DNA of 5,763 nucleotides from Bacteroidota bacterium (GTDB lineage Bacteria; Bacteroidota; Bacteroidia; Bacteroidales; PUMT01), in contig PXAP01000353.1 of the NCBI GenBank assembly GCA_003567115.1, forward strand, positions 1 through 5,763, written 5' to 3'. Below the pieces are notes generated by a model. That model saw only the letters and a program-made list of their open reading frames with translations. It was not told the origin of the DNA and did not search any database. How positions within the stretch are numbered: the stretch's first letter is position 1; each line of letters starts with the position of its first letter. This document shows, piece after piece, positions 1 through 5,763 of this stretch. The position numbers and the translations under genes are program-made.

Positions 1-322
1 CCGAAGACCATATAACTCCGGCCTTTTCCTTATCGATATCTGAAAGTTCAAGCCGGGAATCGATTATTGCCTCATCGGCGGCAATTAAGGCGAATTGAGC
101 ATAGGGGTCAAGCTTTCTGGCTTCTTTCCTGTCGAAATAATCTTTTACATCGTAGTTTTTTATTTCACAGGCAAATTTGGTTTTAAATTTTCCAGTATCG
201 AAACGAGTTATCAGGTCTGAACCACTTACTCCATTTTTCAGGTTATCCCAAAAATCATCTATGTTGTTACCAACTGGAGTAATTGCTCCAAGACCTGTTA
301 TTACTACTCGTCTCAATTTCAT
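1..322 (-). CDS. fabF: 3-oxoacyl-[ACP] synthase II, N-terminal 107 residues (partial, runs off left edge)
   Basis: FabF condenses malonyl-ACP with a growing acyl-ACP in the cytoplasmic type II fatty-acid elongation cycle. The visible part begins MKLRRVVITGLGAITPVGN, the signature start of the FabF/FabB thiolase-fold synthases. It continues with the family-typical run FDRKEARKLDPYAQFAL (about residues 63-79) and the helix AADEAI. Full-length FabF is about 415 residues, so the catalytic Cys-His-His residues lie outside the window and cannot be checked. The start at 320-322 is chosen because VVITGLG follows immediately, as in the family. No Shine-Dalgarno sequence is visible; the leader is A/T-only near the start. 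The gene lies 32 bp downstream of acpP on the same strand, the usual acpP-fabF pair in which the carrier protein is the substrate carrier of the synthase. It is probably co-transcribed from the acpP promoter. No frameshift is seen. FabB is the alternative, but the acpP linkage favours FabF. Confidence 0.95.
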   Translation of the reverse strand, partial: MKLRRVVITGLGAITPVGNNIDDFWDNLKNGVSGSDLITRFDTGKFKTKFACEIKNYDVKDYFDRKEARKLDPYAQFALIAADEAIIDSRLELSDIDKEKAGVIWSS

Positions 323-354
323 ATATAAAAAATTTAAAAACTACTGAACGTTAA

Positions 355-591
355 TTACTTTGCGTTCTCCTCAAGAAATTTGATTGCCTCTCCGACTGTG
401 CTGATAGTTTCTGCTTTGTCGTCGGGTATGGACATGTTGAATTCTTTCTCAAATTCCATGATCAACTCAACCGTATCCAGGGAGTCCGCACCCAGATCAT
501 TGGTAAAGCTAGCCTCAGGGGTAACTTCACTTTCGTCAACTCCAAGCTTATCAACAATGATAGCTTTTACTCTTGATGCAATGTCTGACAT
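355..591 (-). CDS. acpP: acyl carrier protein
   Basis: This is a 78-residue acidic protein, the normal ACP length. It carries growing acyl chains on a 4'-phosphopantetheine arm during fatty-acid synthesis in the cytoplasm. The attachment site is the DSL motif in LGADSLDTVELIMEFE, with the modified serine at residue 37. The four-helix layout is recognisable: helix I at about 3-15, the long helix II that starts at the DSL serine and interacts with partner enzymes, then IPDDKAETI and the final helix GEAIKFLEE. The start at 589-591 gives MSDIASRVK, the usual ACP N terminus. No Shine-Dalgarno sequence is present; the 5' leader is A/T-rich, as is common in Bacteroidota. It is the first gene of a leftward unit with fabF, 32 bp apart, and is divergent from purN. 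A Bacteroidota-type promoter candidate lies about 40 bp upstream. Nothing in the protein is unusual. Confidence 0.98.
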   Translation of the reverse strand: MSDIASRVKAIIVDKLGVDESEVTPEASFTNDLGADSLDTVELIMEFEKEFNMSIPDDKAETISTVGEAIKFLEENAK

Positions 592-630
592 AACATTTAA
601 ATTTTAATTATTAATAAAATTTTAACTTTG

Positions 631-661
631 CAAAGAAATATAATCTGCCAATATAACCAAA
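631..661 (-). promoter_or_regulatory. Candidate Bacteroidota-type promoter of acpP-fabF
   Basis: On the minus strand a TTTG (661-658) is followed by 19 bp and then TTTCTTTG (638-631). This fits the Bacteroidota primary-sigma consensus TTTG - about 19 bp - TAnnTTTG with one mismatch, in the second base of the -7 box. Transcription would start near 624 and give a leader of roughly 30 nt before the acpP ATG. The position and orientation suit acpP. The assignment rests on consensus matching only. The -7 box overlaps a 10-bp palindrome at 626-635. Confidence 0.55.
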
Positions 662-726
662 TATTTTTGATTGTTTTTTGACCGATTATTAATAAATGAC
701 TTTAATTAATAGATATTTATCAATTT

Positions 727-761
727 ATAATTCGAATGGAATCATAATCCGGACGAATTAT
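727..761. repeat. Inverted repeat upstream of purN
   Basis: ATAATTCG (727-734) and CGAATTAT (754-761) form a perfect 8-bp inverted repeat around a 19-nt centre. A small nested pairing, GGA (738-740) with TCC (748-750), makes a cruciform-like or internal-loop hairpin possible. It lies 67-101 bp before the purN start, in a place where an operator or a 5'-UTR hairpin could sit. No known purine-responsive RNA or binding site is recognised in it. The region is very AT-rich, so chance occurrence is possible. Confidence 0.4.
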
Positions 762-827
762 TTAAGGTGCAATTTTCTGATTTGATTTCTCCATATTTTT
801 TGTACAATAATAATAGCTTTTTTTATT

Positions 828-1400
828 GTGATCAATATAGCAGTTTTTGCTTCAGGTTCAGGAACAAACTTTCAGTCAATCGTAAGTTATTTTTCCGGTC
901 ATGCAAATATACGGGTAAACTTACTTCTTTGCAACCGGCCCGGCGCCGGGGTGCTGGAACGTGCAAAAAAAGCAGATATCGACAATTTTGTTTTTACAAG
1001 GTATGATCTTGAAAATACAGGAAAAGTGCTGGATGTATTACTGGAATATGATACCCATTTCATTGTCCTTGCAGGGTTTTTGCTTAAGATTCCCCTAAAT
1101 ATACTTAAGGCATTTCCTGACCGAATAGTAAATATTCATCCAGCACTTTTGCCTAAATACGGAGGAAAGGGCATGTACGGTATACGTGTTCATGAGGCTG
1201 TGATTTCTTCGGGCGATCGTTATTCGGGTATTACCATACATATGGTTAATGAAGAATATGACAAAGGGAATATAGTATCACAACATTCTTGCGAAGTTAA
1301 GCAGGATGACACTCCCCAAACCCTGGCTGAACGGGTACATAAGCTGGAACACTACTGGTACCCGAGGGTAATCGAAAAATTACTCGAAAACAATTTTTAG
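828..1400 (+). CDS. purN: Phosphoribosylglycinamide formyltransferase (GAR transformylase, folate-dependent)
   Basis: PurN transfers the formyl group of 10-formyltetrahydrofolate to glycinamide ribonucleotide, the third step of de novo purine synthesis, in the cytoplasm. At 190 residues it matches the family (E. coli about 212, many others about 190). The Rossmann-type N terminus IAVFASGSGTN (residues 4-14) carries the phosphate-binding GSGTN. The formyl-transfer site is present: Asn102 and His104 in VNIHPALLPKYGGKGMYG, and Asp145 in NEEYDKGNI, corresponding to the Asn-His-Asp triad of E. coli PurN. The GTG at 828 is preferred because it places the VFASGSG strand at the normal distance from the start. 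The frame stays open back to a TGA at 783 but has no ATG, GTG or TTG before 828. No Shine-Dalgarno sequence is visible. The gene is divergent from acpP, and its last 21 bp overlap the convergent M23 peptidase gene. No clear promoter was found for it. Confidence 0.96.
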   Translation: MINIAVFASGSGTNFQSIVSYFSGHANIRVNLLLCNRPGAGVLERAKKADIDNFVFTRYDLENTGKVLDVLLEYDTHFIVLAGFLLKIPLNILKAFPDRIVNIHPALLPKYGGKGMYGIRVHEAVISSGDRYSGITIHMVNEEYDKGNIVSQHSCEVKQDDTPQTLAERVHKLEHYWYPRVIEKLLENNF

Positions 1401-2651
1401 ACCGTCAAGCTTTTCCACCCACATCTCTTTTACCTGATTGAAGGCTTCCAGGTTTTCTTCTTTAACAGGTTCAACAGGTGGTGATTCAATTTGGAGTGGA
1501 TCAACGGGATGACCGTTTCTCCAGATTCTGAAATCAAGATGGGGTCCGGTTGATGTACCTGTACTCCCTACATATCCAATTACATCACCCTGTTTTACCC
1601 ATACGTCGGGCCTGATACCGGATGCAAAATTCCTTAAATGCATGTAGCCGCTGGTATATAGACTGTTATGCCTTATTCTGACCATTCGCCCCGGCCCTGA
1701 CGAATAGGATGTTTCAATTACCCTGCCATCGCCGATAGCCATAACAGGTGTTCCTGCAGGAGCCGCATAATCCACTCCATGATGCGGCATCCTCACTCTG
1801 TAAATTGGGTGCATTCTGGAATGAGAAAAACCGGAACTTATTCTTGTATACCTTAGCGGGGCTTTTAAAAAAGTGCGTTGCAGACTGTTACCGTCGCGGT
1901 CATAGAAACTTAGCGTACTATCCTGCTCAAAGGGTATGGCATAAAAATCCTGCCCCATATGAGTGAAACAAGCCGATTTTATTTTGTCAATACCAACCGA
2001 AATGCTGTCAACGTAGTTTTCTGAATAAAATACCCTGAAGTTGTCACCTTCACGAAGCCCGAAAAAATCGATTGCCCATGCATATATCTCCGATAATTCG
2101 ATTGCAAGTACCGGAGGAATCTGATTACTTGTCATAGCATTCCATAAAGAGGAGTTTATTGTCCCGGAGGCTTCTTTCAATACCTGAGTTACTTCTTTCG
2201 AATCCCTTTCTATAAAGATCGGGTGATTCAAATGAATTCTTACATATTCTGCAGGATCCAGCAGATAGACGAAATAATGCGGAGATTTGATACTGTCATT
2301 GGAAAGGAATACTTTATAGTTATTTCCCTGCCTTATCCTTCTTACATCGAACAATTCCCTTGAAAAACCGGCAATTTGATGTATTACGGAAGCGCTTATA
2401 TTGTAGCCCGATAATATTTGTGATAAGGTTTGGTTCCTTTGTACTCTTCCTTCCAAAACCTGAAAAGAATCAACTTCAATACCAAATTGAAGTTCCGGCT
2501 TATTGTCTGCGATAATATCTTCTATTTCCGGCTCAGCAGAATCAGAGGTGTTTTTATCAGGCAGAAGAAATGAGCTGTTAATATAGATATGTACTGTTGT
2601 TAAAAGGGATATGCTGATAATTATTGTGATAAAAAGCTGTTTTCTTTGCAT
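1380..2651 (-). CDS. Membrane-anchored M23 family peptidoglycan endopeptidase, MepM/Csd3-like
   Basis: This is a 423-residue envelope protein expected to cut peptide cross-links in peptidoglycan. Residues 7-25 form a single hydrophobic segment after a short basic start (MQRKQ), a signal anchor or uncleaved signal peptide. Residues about 62-117 look like the LysM/OapA-like first domain (VLEGRVQRNQTLSQIL). Residues about 163-265 match the second N-terminal domain of MepM/Csd3 proteins (SSLWNAM, EIYAWAIDFFGLREGDNFRV). The M23 (LytM) domain spans about 268-390: His290 and Asp294 in HHGVD are metal ligands, and His338 in YMHL is a catalytic His. His371 begins the usual HxH motif, but the second His, normally a zinc ligand, is Asp373 (GPHLDFRIW). 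The C-terminal PPVEP and WVEKL extension resembles Bacteroidota homologues, from memory. The ATG at 2649-2651 follows a weak GAAGA. The gene lies 103 bp downstream of leuS on the same strand. Family assignment is firm; catalytic activity is less certain. Confidence 0.9.
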   Translation of the reverse strand: MQRKQLFITIIISISLLTTVHIYINSSFLLPDKNTSDSAEPEIEDIIADNKPELQFGIEVDSFQVLEGRVQRNQTLSQILSGYNISASVIHQIAGFSRELFDVRRIRQGNNYKVFLSNDSIKSPHYFVYLLDPAEYVRIHLNHPIFIERDSKEVTQVLKEASGTINSSLWNAMTSNQIPPVLAIELSEIYAWAIDFFGLREGDNFRVFYSENYVDSISVGIDKIKSACFTHMGQDFYAIPFEQDSTLSFYDRDGNSLQRTFLKAPLRYTRISSGFSHSRMHPIYRVRMPHHGVDYAAPAGTPVMAIGDGRVIETSYSSGPGRMVRIRHNSLYTSGYMHLRNFASGIRPDVWVKQGDVIGYVGSTGTSTGPHLDFRIWRNGHPVDPLQIESPPVEPVKEENLEAFNQVKEMWVEKLDGLKIVFE

Positions 2652-2674
2652 TCTTCAGAAAGTAAAATTTTTTT

Positions 2675-2695
2675 AACCACTCATGATAGGTGGTT
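2675..2695. repeat. Small inverted repeat in the leader of the M23 peptidase gene
   Basis: AACCAC (2675-2680) and GTGGTT (2690-2695) are perfect 6-bp arms around the 9-nt loop TCATGATAG. On the plus strand the stem is followed by a T-rich run (GTTCTTTTT), which resembles a terminator. However, the flanking genes read leftward, and in that direction the stem is followed by A residues. It lies 24 bp before the M23 gene start and could be a 5'-UTR hairpin of that mRNA, a protein-binding site, or a terminator for antisense transcription. The function is unknown. Confidence 0.4.
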
Positions 2696-2728
2696 GTTCT
2701 TTTTATATCCGTAAATAATGATTCAGCC

Positions 2729-2754
2729 AAAAATAATCACATTTAATTATTTTT
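2729..2754 (-). terminator. leuS: Terminator-like AT-only hairpin at the leuS stop codon
   Basis: AAAAATAAT and ATTATTTTT form a perfect 9-bp inverted repeat (2729-2737 with 2746-2754) with an 8-nt loop. On the minus strand it starts directly after the leuS stop codon, and its 3' arm ends in a run of five T, as in an intrinsic terminator. The stem contains no G or C, so it would be weak. Being symmetrical, it could act in both directions. It may allow partial read-through into the M23 peptidase gene. Confidence 0.4.
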
Positions 2755-5538
2755 TTAAACCACTATATTCACAATTCTACCCTTAACAACTATTATTTTT
2801 TTGGGTTTCTGCCCTTTTAAATATTTTAAAACATCATCATTCTTCATTAAATCTCTTTCTATATCTTCTTTATCATAATCTGCAGGAAAATCTATTTTAA
2901 GCCTTGTTTTTCCGTTGAATGATACAGGGTATTGAATATAATCTTCAGTCAGAAATCCGGACTTGAATTCCGGAAAAGTTGCAGTGCTTACACTTTCTTT
3001 TTTTCCCAGAATGTGCCATAATTCTTCGGCAATGTGAGGTGCAAAAGGAGAGAGTATAATAACAAGCTTTTCGAGGATCTGCCTTTTGTTGCATTTCAAA
3101 GCACCAAGATCATTGACACAGATCATAAATGCACTTACGGAGGTATTGAAAGAAAATCGCTCAATATCTTCTTCTATTTTTTTTATCGTTTTGTGAAGAA
3201 TCTTTAATTCGTCTGCACCGGGGGTTTCATTTGAAATACACGGTTCATTTTTTTCATTATGGAAAAGATTCCACAGTTTTCGCAGGAACTTATGTACTCC
3301 GTCTATACCGCTTGTATCCCAAGGCTTTGATTGCTCAAGGGGACCAAGAAACATTTCGTACATTCTGAGAGTATCCGCTCCGTATTTTTCTATTATATCA
3401 TCGGGGGTTACGACATTGTAAAGTGACTTGGACATTTTTTCGATGGCATAGCCGCATCTGTAAGTTCCGTCTTCCTCAAGAATAAATTCTGCATCAAAAT
3501 ATTCCGGATTCCATTTACGAAAAAGATCAATATTAAGGATATCATTATTCACAATATTAACATCCACATGTATTGGTGTGACATCGAAGTTATCTTTGAG
3601 TCCGAGACTGACAAATTTATTGCTGTTTTTTACGCGGTAAACAAAATTGGATCTTCCCTGAATCATTCCCTGGTTAATGAGCTTCTTGAATGGCTCATCC
3701 CTGCATACAACGCCTGTATCATAAAGAAATTTATTCCAGAATCTGGAATAAATAAGGTGACCTGTGGCATGTTCGGTGCCTCCTATATACAGGTCAACAT
3801 TTTCCCAGTACCTGTTTGCTTCTTTTGAAACCAGTTCATTATTGTTATTCGGGTCCATGTATCTTATGTAATAGGCCGATGAACCGGCAAAACCCGGCAT
3901 TGTACTGAGCTCAAGAGGATATCCTTCAGGTGTTTGCCAGTTCTTTGCCCTGCCAAGGGGAGGTTCTCCTTTCTCCGTGGGGAGGTAGGAATCCACCTCA
4001 GGCAAAACCAGGGGAAGCTGATCTTCATCAAGCACATAAGGTACTTCATTTTTGTAACAGACCGGGAAAGGTTCTCCCCAGTATCTTTGCCGGCTGAATA
4101 TAGCATCCCGGAGGCGGTAGTTAATCTTTTTATAACCTCTGCCCCTTTTTTCCAGCTCACTTATAATCCTTTCGGTGGCATCTTCAACATTAAGTCCGTT
4201 TAGAAAGTCAGAATTTATCAGTATTCCTTCGGGATTGTCGTATGAACCCTGTGAAATATCTCCACCGCTTACCACTTCTCTTACCGGCAGGTCAAAGTGC
4301 TTTGCAAAATCAAAATCACGGCTGTCATGTGCGGGGACGGCCATAATGGCTCCTGTTCCATATCCTGCGAGTACATAGTCACTTATCCACACAGGTAATT
4401 TTTCGCCCGAAAAAGGATGTTCAGCATATGCGCCTGTGAACCGGCCGGTAATGGTTTTTGTGTCAGCTATTCTCTCCCGTTCAGTGCGTTTTTTGGTTTC
4501 TTCAATATACTCCTCTACCTGAATGTTGTATTGTGGAGTTGTGATTTTTTCAACAAGTTCATGTTCAGGTGCCAGTACCATATATGTGCATCCGAAGATT
4601 GTATCGGGCCGGGTGGTGAAAACCTCAATTTCAGCTTTCCGGCCTTTTTTATCGGCGGCATTGTCAACTTTGAAGTTTATTACCGCTCCCTCCGAGCGTC
4701 CGATCCAGTTTTTTTGTATATCTTTAAGTGATTCGCTCCAGTCAAGCTTTTCAAGTGAATCTAGAAGTCTTTCAGCATAAGCGGAGACACGGAGCAGCCA
4801 CTGTTTCATTTTCTTTTGTTCTACCGGGTGGCCACCGCGTAAAGAATAACCCTCTTTTACCTCATCATTGGCCAGAACTGTGCCCAGCGCAGGACACCAG
4901 TTGACCATTGTATCTGCATAATAGGCGAGCCTGTAATTCAGCAAAATCAGTTGCTGCTCTTTTTCACTCATTGATTTCCATTCTGATGCTGAAAAAATCC
5001 GGCATTTATCACTGGAAGCTTCCACGGCAGAATTGCCGTTTCTTTCAAATTCTGCGATGAGCGATTTCACTGGTTCTGCCTTGTTTGTTTTTTTATTGAA
5101 CCAGTGCTTGAACAGCTTGATAAATACCCATTGGGTCCATTTGTAGTATTTTGGATCACAAGTTCTCACTTCCCTGCTCCAGTCATAGCAAAAACCTATT
5201 TTATCCATTTGTTTCCGGTATCTGCGGATGTTATTTTCAGTTGTGACGGCCGGATGCTGACCGGTTTGTATGGCATACTGTTCTGCCGGCAGCCCGAATG
5301 CATCATAGCCCATGGGATGCAAAACATTGTATCTTTTGAGTTTTTTATACCGTGAATATATATCTGAAGCTATATATCCAAGGGGGTGCCCCACATGAAG
5401 TCCGGCACCCGATGGATAAGGGAACATATCCAGCACATAGTATTTTGGCATGGAAGGATCTTCTGTTACTCTGAATGTCTGATTATCTTCCCAGAATTTC
5501 TGCCATTTCTTTTCAATCTCGGTAAAATTGTATTCCAT
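2755..5538 (-). CDS. leuS: Leucyl-tRNA synthetase (class I, bacterial type)
   Basis: LeuRS charges tRNA-Leu with leucine using ATP, in the cytoplasm. The class I signatures are present: HVGH (residues 48-51, the HIGH motif) in YPSGAGLHVGHPLGY, and KMSKS (701-705). The CP1 editing domain lies at about 285-420, with TTRPDTIFG (Thr313 aligns with editing Thr252 of E. coli) and GTGAIMAVPAHDSRDFDFA, where Asp408 aligns with the essential editing Asp345. Proofreading should therefore be intact. The catalytic fold resumes at RQRYWGEPFPV (483-493), followed by GGTEHATGHLIYSRFW (586-601). The anticodon-binding helical domain (about 735-860) and the small C-terminal domain follow. The length, 927 residues, exceeds E. 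coli LeuRS (860) because of an insert at about 148-200 and a long segment (about 628-697) before KMSKS. Both resemble Bacteroidota enzymes. Zinc-knuckle cysteines are mostly missing (GYSLRGG at 230-236). The start MEYNF is the family-typical N terminus; the upstream in-frame extension has no start codon. Confidence 0.98.
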   Translation of the reverse strand: MEYNFTEIEKKWQKFWEDNQTFRVTEDPSMPKYYVLDMFPYPSGAGLHVGHPLGYIASDIYSRYKKLKRYNVLHPMGYDAFGLPAEQYAIQTGQHPAVTTENNIRRYRKQMDKIGFCYDWSREVRTCDPKYYKWTQWVFIKLFKHWFNKKTNKAEPVKSLIAEFERNGNSAVEASSDKCRIFSASEWKSMSEKEQQLILLNYRLAYYADTMVNWCPALGTVLANDEVKEGYSLRGGHPVEQKKMKQWLLRVSAYAERLLDSLEKLDWSESLKDIQKNWIGRSEGAVINFKVDNAADKKGRKAEIEVFTTRPDTIFGCTYMVLAPEHELVEKITTPQYNIQVEEYIEETKKRTERERIADTKTITGRFTGAYAEHPFSGEKLPVWISDYVLAGYGTGAIMAVPAHDSRDFDFAKHFDLPVREVVSGGDISQGSYDNPEGILINSDFLNGLNVEDATERIISELEKRGRGYKKINYRLRDAIFSRQRYWGEPFPVCYKNEVPYVLDEDQLPLVLPEVDSYLPTEKGEPPLGRAKNWQTPEGYPLELSTMPGFAGSSAYYIRYMDPNNNNELVSKEANRYWENVDLYIGGTEHATGHLIYSRFWNKFLYDTGVVCRDEPFKKLINQGMIQGRSNFVYRVKNSNKFVSLGLKDNFDVTPIHVDVNIVNNDILNIDLFRKWNPEYFDAEFILEEDGTYRCGYAIEKMSKSLYNVVTPDDIIEKYGADTLRMYEMFLGPLEQSKPWDTSGIDGVHKFLRKLWNLFHNEKNEPCISNETPGADELKILHKTIKKIEEDIERFSFNTSVSAFMICVNDLGALKCNKRQILEKLVIILSPFAPHIAEELWHILGKKESVSTATFPEFKSGFLTEDYIQYPVSFNGKTRLKIDFPADYDKEDIERDLMKNDDVLKYLKGQKPKKIIVVKGRIVNIVV

Positions 5539-5577
5539 CCTGAAAAAGTAAGATATTATTGATAAGATTAATATCTG

Positions 5578-5585
5578 CGAAAATA
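5578..5585 (-). promoter_or_regulatory. leuS: Candidate -7 element for leuS
   Basis: On the minus strand TATTTTCG (5585-5578) matches the Bacteroidota -7 box TAnnTTTG with one change, T to C in the seventh position. It lies about 40 bp before the leuS ATG, a sensible leader length. No TTTG is found 19-21 bp upstream, which weakens the call. The bases that follow (TTCGCAGAT) recur in inverted orientation near the right end of the window. Confidence 0.3.
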
Positions 5586-5744
5586 TGAAATCTTTGGCAT
5601 TTTTTTCAGTCCGAAGAACTAATGTATTTGTGCCCGGACCTGTTTTTGCCGGGTTTGCCCGTGTCAGGCTGACAGATGTTTTTAATATTTGGCTGGCTTA
5701 TTAAGAAAAGTATTTTACCCCGGGGTTACTAACTAAAAAATTTA

Positions 5745-5752
5745 TAAATTCG
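5745..5752 (+). promoter_or_regulatory. Possible rightward -7 element at the window edge
   Basis: TAAATTCG (5745-5752) matches TAnnTTTG with the same single T-to-C change as the leuS candidate and is followed by the same CAGAT. It would fire toward a gene beyond the right edge. No TTTG at the -33 position is seen (GGGG occupies it at 19-bp spacing), so this is weak. Confidence 0.2.
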
Positions 5753-5763
5753 CAGATTAATTA

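Larger units (their letters stand above)
5539..5763. other. Intergenic region upstream of leuS; no gene supported
   Basis: These 225 bp contain no convincing coding sequence. A rightward 39-codon ATG frame (5585-5704) gives a protein I cannot assign. The leuS frame stays open for 53 codons upstream but has no start codon. The stretch 5630-5675 is richer in G and C than its surroundings. It holds CCCGG (5633-5637) with CCGGG (5649-5653), TGTCAG-G-CTGACA (5662-5674), and the 10-bp palindrome ACCCCGGGGT (5717-5726). These could be regulatory sites or remnants of a lost gene; the sequence does not decide. Confidence 0.5.

Noticed and set aside
814..821. TAGCTTTT as a -7 box for purN
   Set aside because: It is only 7-14 bp from the GTG start, lacks the final G, and has no TTTG at 19-21 bp upstream.
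767..1006. GTG-started rightward frame preceded by AAGG, overlapping purN
   Set aside because: It is out of frame with purN, its protein is Phe/Tyr/Arg-rich with no family features, and the purN frame has clear catalytic motifs over the same DNA.
2641..2650. TTTCTTTGCA, resembling the -7 box seen at acpP
   Set aside because: It lies on the plus strand within the first codons of the M23 gene, points to no rightward gene nearby, and has no TTTG at the right distance.
3864..4160. 98-codon leftward frame inside leuS
   Set aside because: It overlaps the conserved catalytic region of LeuRS in another frame and shows no protein-like motif.
5539..5697. Open 53-codon extension of the leuS frame upstream of its ATG
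   Set aside because: No ATG, GTG or TTG occurs in it, and MEYNF at the ATG is the normal LeuRS N terminus.
5585..5704. Rightward 39-codon open frame starting MKSLAFFSV upstream of leuS
   Set aside because: It is short, has no recognisable family, no ribosome binding site and no supporting context. It lies over the probable leuS promoter.
5539..5763. Leucine-codon leader peptide or T-box upstream of leuS
   Set aside because: No short leader ORF with a leucine run, no T-box core sequence and no convincing terminator/antiterminator pair could be found.

Overview
The window is an ordinary stretch of chromosome from a member of the Bacteroidota, most likely Bacteroidales or a close relative. Evidence for this is the AT-rich intergenic DNA, the near absence of Shine-Dalgarno sequences, a promoter of the Bacteroidota type (TTTG, 19 bp, TAnnTTTG-like) before acpP, and proteins with lineage-typical features. 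Those features are a LeuRS with a long insert before its zinc-knuckle region and lost zinc cysteines, and an M23 peptidase of the two-domain Csd3/MepM type with a C-terminal PPVEP extension. The assignment is inferred from recognised protein families, since no search could be run.

Layout, left to right. A leftward lipid-synthesis pair fills 1-591: acpP (acyl carrier protein) followed by fabF (3-oxoacyl-ACP synthase II), which runs off the left edge. A 236-bp divergent intergenic region (592-827) carries the acpP promoter candidate, a palindrome and an inverted repeat. The rightward purN (828-1400, GTG start) follows. It converges with, and overlaps by 21 bp, a leftward MepM/Csd3-type M23 peptidoglycan hydrolase gene (1380-2651). 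A 103-bp gap holding two inverted repeats, one of them terminator-like, separates this from the leftward leuS (2755-5538). The last 225 bp (5539-5763) contain no convincing gene, only a leuS promoter candidate, palindromes and a GC-richer islet.

The genes are housekeeping functions in unrelated pathways: fatty-acid elongation, purine synthesis, cell-wall remodelling and leucyl-tRNA charging. Only acpP and fabF clearly belong to one functional unit. leuS and the M23 gene share a direction and could be partly co-transcribed, but the terminator-like hairpin at the leuS stop argues for at least partial separation.

I found no mobile element, CRISPR array, RNA gene or accessory system, and nothing that supports a new biological system. 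The points most worth a second look are the substituted metal-ligand position in the M23 peptidase, the stripped zinc site of LeuRS, the convergent coding overlap, and small symmetrical elements in the intergenic regions.
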